A program made the translations under genes and the position numbers. This document shows positions 32,758-41,253 of a stretch of DNA of 55,946 bases, one piece after another. Positions within the stretch are counted from its first letter, which is position 1; every line of letters starts with the position of its first letter. The notes under the pieces were generated by a model, which worked only from the letters and a program-made list of their open reading frames with translations, had not been told where the DNA came from and did not search any database. This DNA is from Dactylosporangium sucinum (GTDB lineage: Bacteria > Actinomycetota > Actinomycetes > Mycobacteriales > Micromonosporaceae), in the NCBI RefSeq assembly GCF_014647515.1, contig NZ_BMPI01000045.1:41554-97499 (forward strand). Reading direction: 5' to 3'.

Positions 32758-33876
32758 ATGGTCACAAGATGGAAGGCCGGGCTCGCCGCGCTCGGGCTCC
32801 TCGCGGCGGCCGGCACCGCCGTGGTCCTCACCGCGACATCGGCGTCCGCGGATACCGTGATCTGCGAGAAGTACGGCTCGACCACGATCCAGGGCGGGCG
32901 GTACATCGTGCAGAACAACGTCTGGGGCACCGACCAGCCCCAGTGCATCACGGTGACGAGCACCGGCTTCAGCATCTCGCAGGCCAACCACAATGTGCCG
33001 ACGAACGGCGCGCCCGCGTCGTACCCGTCGGTCTACTACGGCTGCCACTACGCCAACTGCAGCAGCGGGAGCATCCTGCCGCTGCGGGTCAGCGACGCCC
33101 GGTTCGGCACGCTGCAGAGCAGCGTCAGCATGAGCTACCCGGGGTCGGGGCAGTGGGACGCCGCGTACGACATCTGGTTCGACCCGACGCCGCGCACCGA
33201 CGGGCAGAACACCGGCGCCGAGATCATGATCTGGCTCAACCACGCCGGCGCACCGCAGCCGGTCGGCTCCCGCGTCGCGACGGTCAACCTGGCCGGCGGG
33301 ACCTGGGACGTGTGGTACGGCAACATCGGCTGGAACGTGATCTCGTACGTGCGCACGCAGGGCACCGGCTCGCTGAACTTCGCCCCGGCGACGTTCTTCA
33401 ACGACACGGTGTCCCGGGGCTATGCGCAGACGTCGTGGTACCTCACCAGCCTCCAGGCCGGCTTCGAGCCCTGGACGGGTGGGCAGGGCCTGGCGGTAAA
33501 CTCGTTCAGCGTCACGACCGACGGCCAGCCGCCGACGTCCAACCCGCCGACGTCCTCGTCCCCCCCGCCGAACCCGGGCGGCGGCAAGTGCTCGGCGACG
33601 TACGTGAAGAACGACTGGGGCAGCGGCTTCACCGCCGAGGTCACGGTCACCAACACCGGCGGCTCGGCGATCTCGGCCTGGACGGTCGGCTGGTCGTTCT
33701 CGGGCAACCAGCGCATCACCAACTCGTGGAACGCGACCGTCTCCCAGTCGGGGACTGCGGTCACCGCACGGAGCGCGTCGTACAACGGCTCGATCCCGCC
33801 GGGCGGCAAGACGACGTTCGGCTTCCAGGCGTCGTACTCGGGCAGCAACCCGGTTCCGTCGCTGACCTGCTCGTGA
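32758..33876 (+). CDS. Secreted GH12 beta-glucanase with CBM2
   Basis: 372 residues from ATG 32758, which has GGAAGGGAG upstream. A signal peptide (residues 1-34, ending ATSASA) precedes a GH12 catalytic domain. GAEIMIWLNHAG carries the probable nucleophile Glu155 and LQAGFEPWTGG the acid/base Glu237. A Pro/Ser/Thr linker (about 258-276) joins it to a C-terminal CBM2 (278-372), with CSATYVKNDWGSGFTAEVTV, GWSFSGNQRITNSWNA and Cys near both ends. GH12 enzymes cleave beta-1,4-glucan, mixed-linkage glucan or xyloglucan. It sits beside a LacI-regulated beta-glucan locus. Confidence 0.95.
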   Translation: MVTRWKAGLAALGLLAAAGTAVVLTATSASADTVICEKYGSTTIQGGRYIVQNNVWGTDQPQCITVTSTGFSISQANHNVPTNGAPASYPSVYYGCHYANCSSGSILPLRVSDARFGTLQSSVSMSYPGSGQWDAAYDIWFDPTPRTDGQNTGAEIMIWLNHAGAPQPVGSRVATVNLAGGTWDVWYGNIGWNVISYVRTQGTGSLNFAPATFFNDTVSRGYAQTSWYLTSLQAGFEPWTGGQGLAVNSFSVTTDGQPPTSNPPTSSSPPPNPGGGKCSATYVKNDWGSGFTAEVTVTNTGGSAISAWTVGWSFSGNQRITNSWNATVSQSGTAVTARSASYNGSIPPGGKTTFGFQASYSGSNPVPSLTCS

Positions 33877-33888
33877 TCTGACCGAAGG

Positions 33889-33922
33889 GCGGCGGGGGAG
33901 GCTGGCTGGCTTCCCCCGCCGC
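33889..33922. terminator. Terminator after the GH12 gene
   Basis: GCGGCGGGGGA (33889-33899) pairs perfectly with 33912-33922, with a 12-base loop, starting 12 bases after the stop codon. Confidence 0.8.
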
Positions 33923-34028
33923 TTCACGTCCGCCGCCGACCACCTGCGCGCGCCCGGCCGCTCGCCTCGCGCCGTCCCGGCCCGTGTTGCGGCCCGTGTT
34001 GTCCCGGCGCGTGAGAGGGCCGGAGCGG

Positions 34029-34050
34029 CTTCGGGAGAGCGCTCCCGAAG
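34029..34050. promoter_or_regulatory. CebR-like LacI operator 1
   Basis: CTTCGGGAG and CTCCCGAAG flank a four-base centre (AGCG); the core GGGAGAGCGCTCCC resembles the CebR box (TGGGAGCGCTCCCA). It is the most distal of three such sites upstream of the GH16 gene. Confidence 0.75.
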
Positions 34051-34121
34051 CAAGCCCGATCAGCGTTCTTCCATGGGTTACCACCCGTCATCGGGGCGTG
34101 ACCAGCAGCGGAGTCCGGCTT

Positions 34122-34135
34122 GGAGAGCGCTCTCC
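34122..34135. promoter_or_regulatory. CebR-like LacI operator 2
   Basis: GGAGAGCGCTCTCC is a perfect 14-bp palindrome with flanks TT and CA. It lies upstream of the -35 element at 34152. Confidence 0.85.
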
Positions 34136-34151
34136 CATTCGCCGTCGAGGA

Positions 34152-34180
34152 TTGACACGCCTCGACCGAGAGCGCATTGT
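34152..34180 (+). promoter_or_regulatory. Promoter of the GH16-DUF1996 operon
   Basis: TTGACA (34152-34157) and CATTGT (34175-34180) are 17 bases apart, the best sigma-70-type promoter in the window. The start of transcription would fall at about 34187, at the edge of operator 3. Confidence 0.8.
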
Positions 34181-34188
34181 GAACGGAT

Positions 34189-34208
34189 CTGAGAGAGCGC
34201 TCTCTCAG
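34189..34208. promoter_or_regulatory. CebR-like LacI operator 3
   Basis: CTGAGAGAGCGCTCTCTCAG is a perfect 20-bp palindrome covering the predicted transcription start, so binding would directly block initiation. Together with sites 1 and 2 it suggests a DNA loop or cooperative repression. Confidence 0.88.
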
Positions 34209-34245
34209 TACCGCCACGCAACACCCCCACGAATGGAGTTCACCT

Positions 34246-36405
34246 ATGGATTGGTCGGTACCCCGCCCCGGCCATCGATCCACCAGAGCGCTGCGCTACG
34301 GGACCATCGCGCTCGCGGTGGCCGCCATGCTGTGCGCCTACATCGTCGTGGTCGTGACGCGCGCCGACGCCGCGGAGACCCTGCTCTCGCAGGGTAAGCC
34401 GACGACCGCCTCGTCGACCGAGAACGCGGCGACGCCGGCCGCGAGCGCCACCGACGGTAACACCGGCACCCGCTGGTCCAGCGCCTTCAGCGTCCCGCAG
34501 TGGATCCAGGTCGACCTCGGCTCCGCCCAGGCGATCAGCCGCGTCGCGCTGAACTGGGAGGCGGCCTACGCCACCGCGTTCCAGATCCAGACATCGAACG
34601 ACGGCACCAACTGGACCAACATCTACACCACGACGACGGGCGCGGGCGGCAACCAGAGCCTGACCGTGTCCGGCAACGGCCGCTACGTGCGGCTCAACGC
34701 CACCGCCAAGGCGACCCAGTACGGCGTCTCGCTGTGGGAGTTCCAGGTGTACGGCGGAACCCCCGACAACCCGGGCACCTGCGGCACCGCCAATGCCGCC
34801 ATCGGCAAGACCGCCACCGCGTCCTCGACGGAGAACGCGGGCACCCCGGCGTCGAGCGCCGTCGACAACAACCTCGGCACCCGCTGGTCCAGCGCCGCCT
34901 CCGACCCGCAGTGGCTGCAGGTCGACCTCGGCAGCACCCAGCAGGTCTGCGGCGTCACGCTGAACTGGGAGGCGGCGTACGCGACCGCGTTCCAGATCCA
35001 GGTGTCGACCAACGGCACCACGTGGACCAACGTCTACTCCACGACGACCGGCACCGGCGGCACGCAGGTCCTGACCGTCACCCCGACGGCCGGCCGCTAC
35101 GTGCGGATGAACGGCACCGCCCGGGCCACGCAGTGGGGCTACTCGCTGTGGGAGTTCGCGATCCGGGTCGGCGGCACGGTGCCGACGACCAGCGACACGC
35201 CCGGCAGCCCCAGCCCGAGCCAGAGCACCAACCCGGGCAACAGCGTCCTGCTGTCGTACAACAAGCCGGCCGTCGCCTCCACCTGGCAGAACGACGTCAA
35301 CTGCAACCCGTGCTCGCCGGACAAGGCGTTCGACAACGACCCGGCCAGCCGCTGGGCAACCAGCTCCACCAACGGCTGGGTCGACCCGGGCTGGATCTAC
35401 GTCGACCTCGGCGCCGTCGCGCAGATCAAGCAGGTCGTGCTGCAGTGGGACCCGGCCTACGCCGTGTCGTACCAGATCCAGACGTCCAACGACGCCGCCA
35501 ACTGGACGCCGATCTACACGACCACGACGGGCAAGGGCTTCAAGGAGACCCTGACCGTCAACGGCTCCGGCCGCTACGTGCGGATGTACGGCACCCAGCG
35601 CTCCAACGGCTACGGCTACTCGCTGTGGGAGTTCAAGGTCTACGGCACCGGCGGCAACCCGACCCAGCCGCCCGCGCCGCCGGCCGACCCGGTGTTCCCG
35701 GCCACCAACCTGGTCTGGGCCGACGAGTTCAACACGGGCACGCTGCCCGACCCGGCCAAGTGGACGATCGACCCGGGCACCGGCCAGAACAACGAGATCC
35801 AGTACTACACGAACAACGGCAACGTGAGCATCCAGGGCGGCTCCCTGGTGATCGAGGCCCGCAAGGAGACCCAGGGCGGGCGTGACTACACGTCGCACCG
35901 GATGAACACCAGCAACAAGTTCTCCACGCAGTACGGCCGGGTCGAGGCGCGCATCAAGGTCCCGAAGGGCAACGGCCTGTGGCCCGCGTTCTGGATGATG
36001 GGCGCCGACTTCCTGCAGGGCCGCCCGTGGCCGTACAACGGCGAGATCGACATCATGGAGATCCTCGGCCGGAACACCAACGAGATCTACTCGACCCTGC
36101 ACGCGCCGGCCTACAACGGCGGTGGCGGCTACGGCCAGAAGATCTCGACCGTGGACCTGTCCCTGGACTACCACGTCTACTCGGTCGAGTGGGACAGCAA
36201 GCACATGACGTTCCGCGTGGACAACCAGGTCATCCTGGTGGCCGACAAGGACACCGTCGAGACCACGCGTGGTCCCTGGGTGTACGACCACCAGTTCTAC
36301 CTGATCCTGAACCTCGCGGTCGGCGGTGACTTCCCCGGCCCGATCGACGCCACCACGCCGTTCCCGTCGCGGATGTACGTCGACTACGTGCGGGTGTACA
36401 AGTGA
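34246..36405 (+). CDS. Secreted GH16 beta-glucanase with three F5/8 type C domains
   Basis: 719 residues. A hydrophobic signal segment (about 17-43, ending RADAA) is followed by three F5/8 type C/CBM32-like domains at about residues 46-169, 180-305 and 334-465, each with TRWSS or SRWAT and SLWEF motifs. The GH16 domain spans 487-719. GEIDIMEILG contains the catalytic triad pattern ExDxxE (Glu600, Asp602, Glu605). The domain matches laminarinase-like beta-1,3-glucanases. The three CebR-like operators upstream and the LacI gene downstream indicate repression that is relieved by an oligosaccharide. Its stop overlaps the start of the next gene. Confidence 0.95.
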   Translation: MDWSVPRPGHRSTRALRYGTIALAVAAMLCAYIVVVVTRADAAETLLSQGKPTTASSTENAATPAASATDGNTGTRWSSAFSVPQWIQVDLGSAQAISRVALNWEAAYATAFQIQTSNDGTNWTNIYTTTTGAGGNQSLTVSGNGRYVRLNATAKATQYGVSLWEFQVYGGTPDNPGTCGTANAAIGKTATASSTENAGTPASSAVDNNLGTRWSSAASDPQWLQVDLGSTQQVCGVTLNWEAAYATAFQIQVSTNGTTWTNVYSTTTGTGGTQVLTVTPTAGRYVRMNGTARATQWGYSLWEFAIRVGGTVPTTSDTPGSPSPSQSTNPGNSVLLSYNKPAVASTWQNDVNCNPCSPDKAFDNDPASRWATSSTNGWVDPGWIYVDLGAVAQIKQVVLQWDPAYAVSYQIQTSNDAANWTPIYTTTTGKGFKETLTVNGSGRYVRMYGTQRSNGYGYSLWEFKVYGTGGNPTQPPAPPADPVFPATNLVWADEFNTGTLPDPAKWTIDPGTGQNNEIQYYTNNGNVSIQGGSLVIEARKETQGGRDYTSHRMNTSNKFSTQYGRVEARIKVPKGNGLWPAFWMMGADFLQGRPWPYNGEIDIMEILGRNTNEIYSTLHAPAYNGGGGYGQKISTVDLSLDYHVYSVEWDSKHMTFRVDNQVILVADKDTVETTRGPWVYDHQFYLILNLAVGGDFPGPIDATTPFPSRMYVDYVRVYK

Positions 36406-37676
36406 GACTCCGTCGCCTGATCATCGGCGCCTCGCTCACCGCCGTCATCGCGGCGGGGATCGGGACGCGGCTGCTCACCGCCGCCGACGCGGCGGAGGTG
36501 CCGATCTCGCAGGGCAAGCCGGCCACGGCGTCCTCGGTGGAGAACGGCGGCTCGCCCGCCGCCAACGCCGTCGACGGCAACGCCGGCACCCGCTGGTCGA
36601 GCGCGTTCAGCGACCCGCAGTGGCTGCAGGTCGACCTGGGCGCGCCGGCGACCATCACCCGCGTGGTGCTGAACTGGGAGGCGGCCTACGCCCGGGACTT
36701 CACCATCCAGACGTCGGCCAACGGCAGCTCGTGGACGACGATCAACACCACGGTGAACGGCACCGGCGGGGTGCAGACCCTCAACGTCAGCGGCTCCGGC
36801 CGCTACGTGCGGATCAACACCACCCGCCGGGCCACCCAGTACGGCGTGTCCCTCTGGGAGTTCCAGGTGTTCGGCACCGGTGGCGCGACCACCCCGCCGA
36901 CCACGCTGCCGCCAAACGTGGTGCGGGTGGCGGAGTTCCTGGCCGACTGCCCGTTCTCCCACCGGCTGCCGGACGACCCGATCGTGTTCCCCGGGCTGGC
37001 CGGCGCGTCGCACATGCACAGCTTCTTCGGCAGTACCGTCACGAATGCCAACACGACGGTCAACGACCTCGCCAACGGGCCGAGCAACTGCAACCCGGCG
37101 GTCGACAAGTCCTCGTACTGGGTGCCGACCCTGTACCAGGACAACGTCGCGAAGGAGCCCGTGATCACCACGTTCTACTACCTCGGTGAAGGGGTCAGCG
37201 ACGCCGTCCGGGAGCAGACCCAGCCGCTGCCCTTCGGGCTGCGGATCGTCGCCGGCAACGCCAAGGCGACGGCGCCCGACGCCACCACCATCTCCCGCTG
37301 GTCCTGCCTGCACCACAACGAGGCCGGCGCGGGGAAGGACTTCATCAACTGCCCGGCCGACTCGATGCTGGAGTCGTACCTCGACTTCCCGCAGTGCTGG
37401 AACGGGCGCGACCTGGACTCCGCCGACCACAAGAGCCACATGGCGTACCCGGTCAACAACGCCTGCCCGAGCACCCATCCGGTGCCCGTGCCGAAGCTGC
37501 GGCAGGTGCTGCGGTACCCCGTGAACGGTGACCCGGCGCGCATCCGGCTGTCGTCGGGGGCCGGGTTCACCATGCACGGCGACTTCTTCAACGCCTGGCC
37601 GCAGGCCGAGATGGAGCGCCGCGTGAACGACTGCATCCGTCCGAAGATCAAGTGCGGCGCCGACGGGCGTCCCTAG
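36402..37676 (+). CDS. Secreted F5/8 type C-DUF1996 protein
   Basis: 424 residues from GTG 36402, overlapping the GH16 stop (GTGA). A signal peptide (1-31) precedes one F5/8 type C domain (about 33-163) highly similar to those in the GH16 protein, then a Thr/Pro linker and a DUF1996 domain (about 185-415). GASHMHSFFGSTVTN, YWVPTLYQD and HMAYPVNNACPSTHPVPVPKL are the typical DUF1996 blocks, with His and Cys residues. DUF1996 function is not established, but it is frequently found in fungal and actinobacterial secreted carbohydrate-active proteins. Co-translation with the GH16 enzyme suggests a common polysaccharide target. Confidence 0.9.
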   Translation: MRLRRLIIGASLTAVIAAGIGTRLLTAADAAEVPISQGKPATASSVENGGSPAANAVDGNAGTRWSSAFSDPQWLQVDLGAPATITRVVLNWEAAYARDFTIQTSANGSSWTTINTTVNGTGGVQTLNVSGSGRYVRINTTRRATQYGVSLWEFQVFGTGGATTPPTTLPPNVVRVAEFLADCPFSHRLPDDPIVFPGLAGASHMHSFFGSTVTNANTTVNDLANGPSNCNPAVDKSSYWVPTLYQDNVAKEPVITTFYYLGEGVSDAVREQTQPLPFGLRIVAGNAKATAPDATTISRWSCLHHNEAGAGKDFINCPADSMLESYLDFPQCWNGRDLDSADHKSHMAYPVNNACPSTHPVPVPKLRQVLRYPVNGDPARIRLSSGAGFTMHGDFFNAWPQAEMERRVNDCIRPKIKCGADGRP

Positions 37677-37688
37677 GTAACCCAATCC

Positions 37689-37732
37689 AGCCGCGGGTGG
37701 ACGTGAAACGCCGAGTCCGTCCACCCGCGGCT
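37689..37732. terminator. Terminator hairpin between DUF1996 and LacI genes
   Basis: AGCCGCGGGTGGACG (37689-37703) pairs perfectly with 37718-37732 (15 bases), loop of 14. It begins 12 bases after the DUF1996 stop. Confidence 0.85.
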
Positions 37733-37768
37733 CCTCATCGCTTCGGGGCACGATCTACCGTGACAACC

Positions 37769-38809
37769 ATGACGGGCAGCGACTCGCGACCGCCCACCCT
37801 TGAGCAGGTCGCCAACTACGCCGGGGTGTCCCGTGCGACCGTGTCCCGGGTCATCAACGGCGTACAGACCGTGGACCCCGAGCTGCGCCGCACGGTGGAG
37901 CGCGCGATCGCCGCGACCGGCTACGTGCCCAACCTCGCGGCCCGCTCGCTGGTGACCCGGCGGACCGACTCGATCGCGCTGGTGGTGTCGGAGCCGGAGC
38001 GCAGCGGCTACGAGACGCCGTTCCTGACGCGCATGTTCACCGACCCGTACCTCGGGCGCGTGACCGCCGGGGCCCAGGAGGTGCTCCGCCCGCTGGGCAT
38101 CCACCTGGTCATCTTCCTGGCCGACCCGCCCGCCCGGCCGCACCTGCTGCGCTACCTCCGGCAGGGCCACGTCGACGGCGCGCTGCTCATCTCCAGCCAC
38201 GCCGACGATCCCCTGCCGGCGCAACTGGTCGACCTGGGTGTCCCGGTCGTACTGTCCTGCCGGCCGGGCCGCCCGGTGAACACGAGCTTCGTCGACGTGG
38301 ACCAGCGCGCCGGCGTCCGGATGGCGGTCGACCGCCTGGCGTCCCTCGGCCGCCGCTGCCTGGCGACGATCACCGGCCCGCTCGACATGCCGGCCGCCCA
38401 GGACCGCCTGTCCGGCTTCGAGGAGGCGGCAGCGGCCCACGGCCTGGGCACCCCGCTGCACGTCGAGGGCGACTTCACCCGCGCCGGCGGCGAGCGCGCG
38501 GTCCGCAAGCTCCTGGCGTCGGCCCCCGAGGTCGACGGCATCTTCGTGGCCAACGACCTGATGGCCGACGGTGCACTGCGCGTCCTGCAGGAGTCCGGCC
38601 GTCGCGTCCCCGACGACGTCGCGGTGATCGGCTTCGACGACAGCACGGCGGCGACGGAGTGCCACCCACCGCTGAGCACGGTCCGCCAGCCGGTCGAGGA
38701 GATGGCGGGCGAGATGGCCCAGCTCCTCCTGACCCGCCTGCGCGAGCCGACCCGCTCCCCACGCTCGGTCATCTTCAACCCGGAGTTGGTCCTGCGCGCC
38801 TCCGCCTGA
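37769..38809 (+). CDS. LacI family transcriptional regulator (CebR-like)
   Basis: 346 residues from ATG 37769; GTG 37760 would add three residues. PTLEQVANYAGVSRATVSRVING near residues 9-31 is the LacI helix-turn-helix and hinge (motif words VANYAGVSRATVSRVING). The periplasmic-binding-protein-like domain follows with GHVDGALLISSH, DGIFVANDLMADGALRVL and VAVIGFDDSTAATECHPPLSTVRQP. It lies directly after the GH16/DUF1996 operon and is preceded by a terminator, so it has its own promoter. CebR-like operators at 34.0-34.2 kb are its probable targets; the inducer is presumably a beta-glucan oligosaccharide. Confidence 0.92.
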   Translation: MTGSDSRPPTLEQVANYAGVSRATVSRVINGVQTVDPELRRTVERAIAATGYVPNLAARSLVTRRTDSIALVVSEPERSGYETPFLTRMFTDPYLGRVTAGAQEVLRPLGIHLVIFLADPPARPHLLRYLRQGHVDGALLISSHADDPLPAQLVDLGVPVVLSCRPGRPVNTSFVDVDQRAGVRMAVDRLASLGRRCLATITGPLDMPAAQDRLSGFEEAAAAHGLGTPLHVEGDFTRAGGERAVRKLLASAPEVDGIFVANDLMADGALRVLQESGRRVPDDVAVIGFDDSTAATECHPPLSTVRQPVEEMAGEMAQLLLTRLREPTRSPRSVIFNPELVLRASA

Positions 38810-38823
38810 CGCCCGACCTCGTT

Positions 38824-38903
38824 GCGTCGATCTTGCAGTTGTGGTGGTTGACAAACCCGGACATCGTGGGAGTGTCGCGGCACCATAACTGCAAGATCAA
38901 CGC
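38824..38903. terminator. Long hairpin at the end of the P-loop kinase gene (repeat family B)
   Basis: A 23-base arm containing GATCTTGCAGTTGTGGTG (38824-38846) pairs with 38881-38903 with two mismatches; the loop is 34 bases. The stop codon of the minus-strand kinase gene (38897-38899) lies within the right arm. Related sequences are, from memory, common in Micromonosporaceae intergenic regions. Confidence 0.7.
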
Positions 38904-39439
38904 GGTGGGGTGGCGGCGCGGGCCAGCACGCGGCGGGCGTCGGAGCGGGACGCGATGCGTTCGAAGGTCAGGGACGACCACGTCGGATCCGTTGCCGCGG
39001 CGCGGTAGCGGGCGCGGTAGGTGGCGTGCTTGACCCAGGCCCAGCGCAGGATCGACTGCTCCGGATCGGTGCTCAGCAGGTCGCGGAGGTGCTCGCGGTT
39101 GCCGTTCCACAGCTCGGCGCCGGTCAGGCCGCGGCGCAGGGTGCGGAGGAGAAGCTGGCGCATCACCGTGCGCCTCGGGAGGTCGAACCAGACGACCGTG
39201 TCGGCTCTGGCCCAGACCAGGTCGCGGACCGCGCTGTAGTTGCCGTCGACCACCCAGCCGTCCGTCGCGCAGACGCCGGTCACCCGGCGGCGGAACTCGG
39301 AGCGCTCCAAGGGTTGCCAGCCGGGCTGGTGGAAGATGGCGTCGAGCTCGACGAACGGCACGCCGAGGGCCGTGGCGAGCGCGCGGCCGACCGTCGTCTT
39401 GCCCGAGCCGGAGTTGCCCACCAACGACACCCGCCGCAC
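38897..39439 (-). CDS. Small P-loop kinase-like protein (AAA_18/FlaR-like)
   Basis: 180 residues with LVGNSGSGKTTVGRALA at residues 6-22 (Walker A, Lys14) and ELDAIFHQPGWQPLERSEF as in the FlaR/topology-modulation-like and adenylate kinase-related group. RRTVMRQLLLRTLRRGL and WNGNREHLRDLLSTD fit the lid/arginine region. The exact nucleotide-phosphate acceptor is unknown. The 3' end and stop codon lie within a long hairpin. No operon partner is evident. Confidence 0.82.
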   Translation of the reverse strand: MRRVSLVGNSGSGKTTVGRALATALGVPFVELDAIFHQPGWQPLERSEFRRRVTGVCATDGWVVDGNYSAVRDLVWARADTVVWFDLPRRTVMRQLLLRTLRRGLTGAELWNGNREHLRDLLSTDPEQSILRWAWVKHATYRARYRAAATDPTWSSLTFERIASRSDARRVLARAATPPR

Positions 39440-39493
39440 GAGGGCACTCTACGGCCTTCAGCGGCCGGCCGGGCTCCCGAACCGGGCGCAGCG

Positions 39494-40753
39494 CTACAGC
39501 GGGCCCCGCGCGGGCAGCTCCGCGGCCAGCTCGCGGGTCACCGTCGTGGTCCAGCGCAGCGCCGCGAGGTACGACTCGACCAGCCCCGGCCGCTCGGGCG
39601 ACGGGGCCTCGCCGCTGGTGTAGTCGCGGGCGACGGTCAGCACCTCGCCCAGCGGGCCGCTGCCGTCGGTGAGCGCCGCGACGAGCGCGTCGTCGAGCGG
39701 GAGCCCGGCGACGATCCGGTCGACGGGCTCGCCGAAGAGGTCGGCGACGGCGGACAGCAGGCCGCCGATGTACGCGATCTCGCCGGGGACGCCGTGCGCG
39801 TCGTCGGCGAGCAGCTGGCAGAGCCGGGCCCGGACCAGCATCTGGCTGAGCTGCTCCTGGTCGGCCGACGTCAGGTCGGCGACGAGCATGAGCGTGACCC
39901 ACTGGCGCAGCCGGTTGAGGCCCATCGCGACGAGCGCCTCGCGCACCGACGACACCGTGCGGGTCAGGCCGAACGAGGCCGCGTTGGTCGCCCGGAGCAG
40001 CCGCATGCTGAGGCCCGCGTCCTGGCTGACCATCGTCACGACCTCGTCGAGGTCGACGTCGTCGACGCTCAGCGCGGCGAGCACCCGCAGCCGGGCCAGC
40101 CGCGCCGGGGCCAGGGCGACGGTCGAGCTCACGTGCGGCCGGCCGAGGATGTGCCCCTGGAACAGGTCGAAGCCGAGGTCGAACGCCAGCCGCAGCGCGT
40201 CGGTGCTCTCCAGCCGCTGGGCGATGAGGTGCAGGTGCTTGTGTTGGCGGCAGCGGGTGACGGCGTCCCGCAGTACACCCTCATCCGGATCCAGCATGTC
40301 GAGCTTGGCGTAGGTGGCCAGCGGCAGCAGGGTGTCCTGGCCGCCGCCGCACCGGAAGCCGTCGAGCGCGATGGTGTAGCCCCGTTCGCCGAGCACGGTG
40401 ACGCCGGCCAGGAGCTCCTCGTCGACCTCGGTGTTCGCCGGTACCTCCAGCACCGCCTGACTGTTGTCGAACGGCAGCGGCAGTTTGCCGGTCAGGAACT
40501 CCCGGGTCATGTTGAGGAACCCGACCCGTCCGCCGGTCAGCTCCTCCAGGCCGAACTCGGTGAACGCGGCGACGAGCACGCGCGCGGTGGCGTACTCGTC
40601 GATCCGGCTCGCCGACACGGCGCCGGTGTCGGCCCGGAAGAGCAGCTCGTAGCCGACGACCGCGCCGTCGCGGTCATAGATCGGCTGCCGGCCGACATGT
40701 GCGCGGCGGTCCTCGGTCACCTGCCCATTATGCGGGCAAAAGTCGGTTTTCAT
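39494..40753 (-). CDS. EAL-HDOD domain protein (YuxH-like), degenerate EAL
   Basis: 419 residues. RQPIYDRDGAVVGYELLFR opens a YuxH-type EAL domain (about 20-220), and DVDLDEVVTMVSQDAGLSMRLLRATNAASFGL opens an HDOD domain (about 225-405). Active-site residues of c-di-GMP phosphodiesterases are altered: the DD pair reads ALDGF, and the following Glu reads IAQRLES (Gln). The protein is therefore more likely a c-di-GMP-binding or protein-interaction module than a hydrolase. ATG 40753 is used; GTG 40720 (VTEDRRAHVGRQ) is also plausible. Confidence 0.87.
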   Translation of the reverse strand: MKTDFCPHNGQVTEDRRAHVGRQPIYDRDGAVVGYELLFRADTGAVSASRIDEYATARVLVAAFTEFGLEELTGGRVGFLNMTREFLTGKLPLPFDNSQAVLEVPANTEVDEELLAGVTVLGERGYTIALDGFRCGGGQDTLLPLATYAKLDMLDPDEGVLRDAVTRCRQHKHLHLIAQRLESTDALRLAFDLGFDLFQGHILGRPHVSSTVALAPARLARLRVLAALSVDDVDLDEVVTMVSQDAGLSMRLLRATNAASFGLTRTVSSVREALVAMGLNRLRQWVTLMLVADLTSADQEQLSQMLVRARLCQLLADDAHGVPGEIAYIGGLLSAVADLFGEPVDRIVAGLPLDDALVAALTDGSGPLGEVLTVARDYTSGEAPSPERPGLVESYLAALRWTTTVTRELAAELPARGPL

Positions 40754-40797
40754 CGGCGGATTGACGGGGGTGCCTGAGGGCTACTCTCAACAGAAGC

Positions 40798-40821
40798 GTT
40801 GCCCGGCGGTAGCCGGGCAAC
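40798..40821. terminator. Terminator-like hairpin downstream of the Mth938 gene
   Basis: GTTGCCCGGC and GCCGGGCAAC are perfect 10-base arms with a GGTA loop, 64 bases past the stop of the minus-strand Mth938-like gene and before the EAL-HDOD start. Confidence 0.7.
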
Positions 40822-40884
40822 GGCCGCAGCGGCACGGGGCAAGGTGATCGGGGAGGCCGGGCGCGGCGCGTGCCTGCTCGCCGG

Positions 40885-41253
40885 TCAGCAGGTGGAGTGG
40901 AACAGGCCGCCGACGGCGGCGGTCGCGGTCAGGTCGTTGTACAGCGCGATCGCCTCCGGCGTCGGCGCCACGTGCACCTCGACCCCGCGCGCCTCCAGCG
41001 CCTCGACGGTCGACTCCGGGACCTCCAGGCGCTCCTCCATGCCCTGCGACAGCACCACCACGGTCGCGCCGTTGGCCAGGAGCTCCTCGGCGTCGGCGAG
41101 CTGGATGCCGGGGGAGTGGCCCGTGCCCGTCTCCGACCAGTCCCACTCGCGGGCGCCGCCCGGCCAGGCCTTCAGGTCCTTGACCACGCCGAGGCCCTCG
41201 ACCTGCAGCTTGCCCCAGGACGATGTCAGAATTCGGGGAGAACGCTCGAGCAT
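40885..41253 (-). CDS. Mth938-like (DUF498) domain protein
   Basis: 122 residues from ATG 41253. SPRILTSSWGKLQVEGLGVVKDLKAWPGGAREWDWSETGTGH matches the Mth938-like fold (motif words KDLKAWPGGAREWDW). GATVVVLSQGMEERLEVPESTVEALEARGVEVHV is the second conserved half. The fold resembles part of the NDUFAF3-like proteins and its biochemical role is not established. GGAGG is located ten bases before the ATG. It is divergent from the PPOX gene with only 29 bases between the starts. Confidence 0.9.
   Translation of the reverse strand: MLERSPRILTSSWGKLQVEGLGVVKDLKAWPGGAREWDWSETGTGHSPGIQLADAEELLANGATVVVLSQGMEERLEVPESTVEALEARGVEVHVAPTPEAIALYNDLTATAAVGGLFHSTC

Noticed and set aside
39026..40777. Plus-strand open frame of 583 codons over the EAL-HDOD gene
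   Set aside because: Complement shadow with Arg/Gln/Gly-rich composition; the minus-strand protein has recognised domains.
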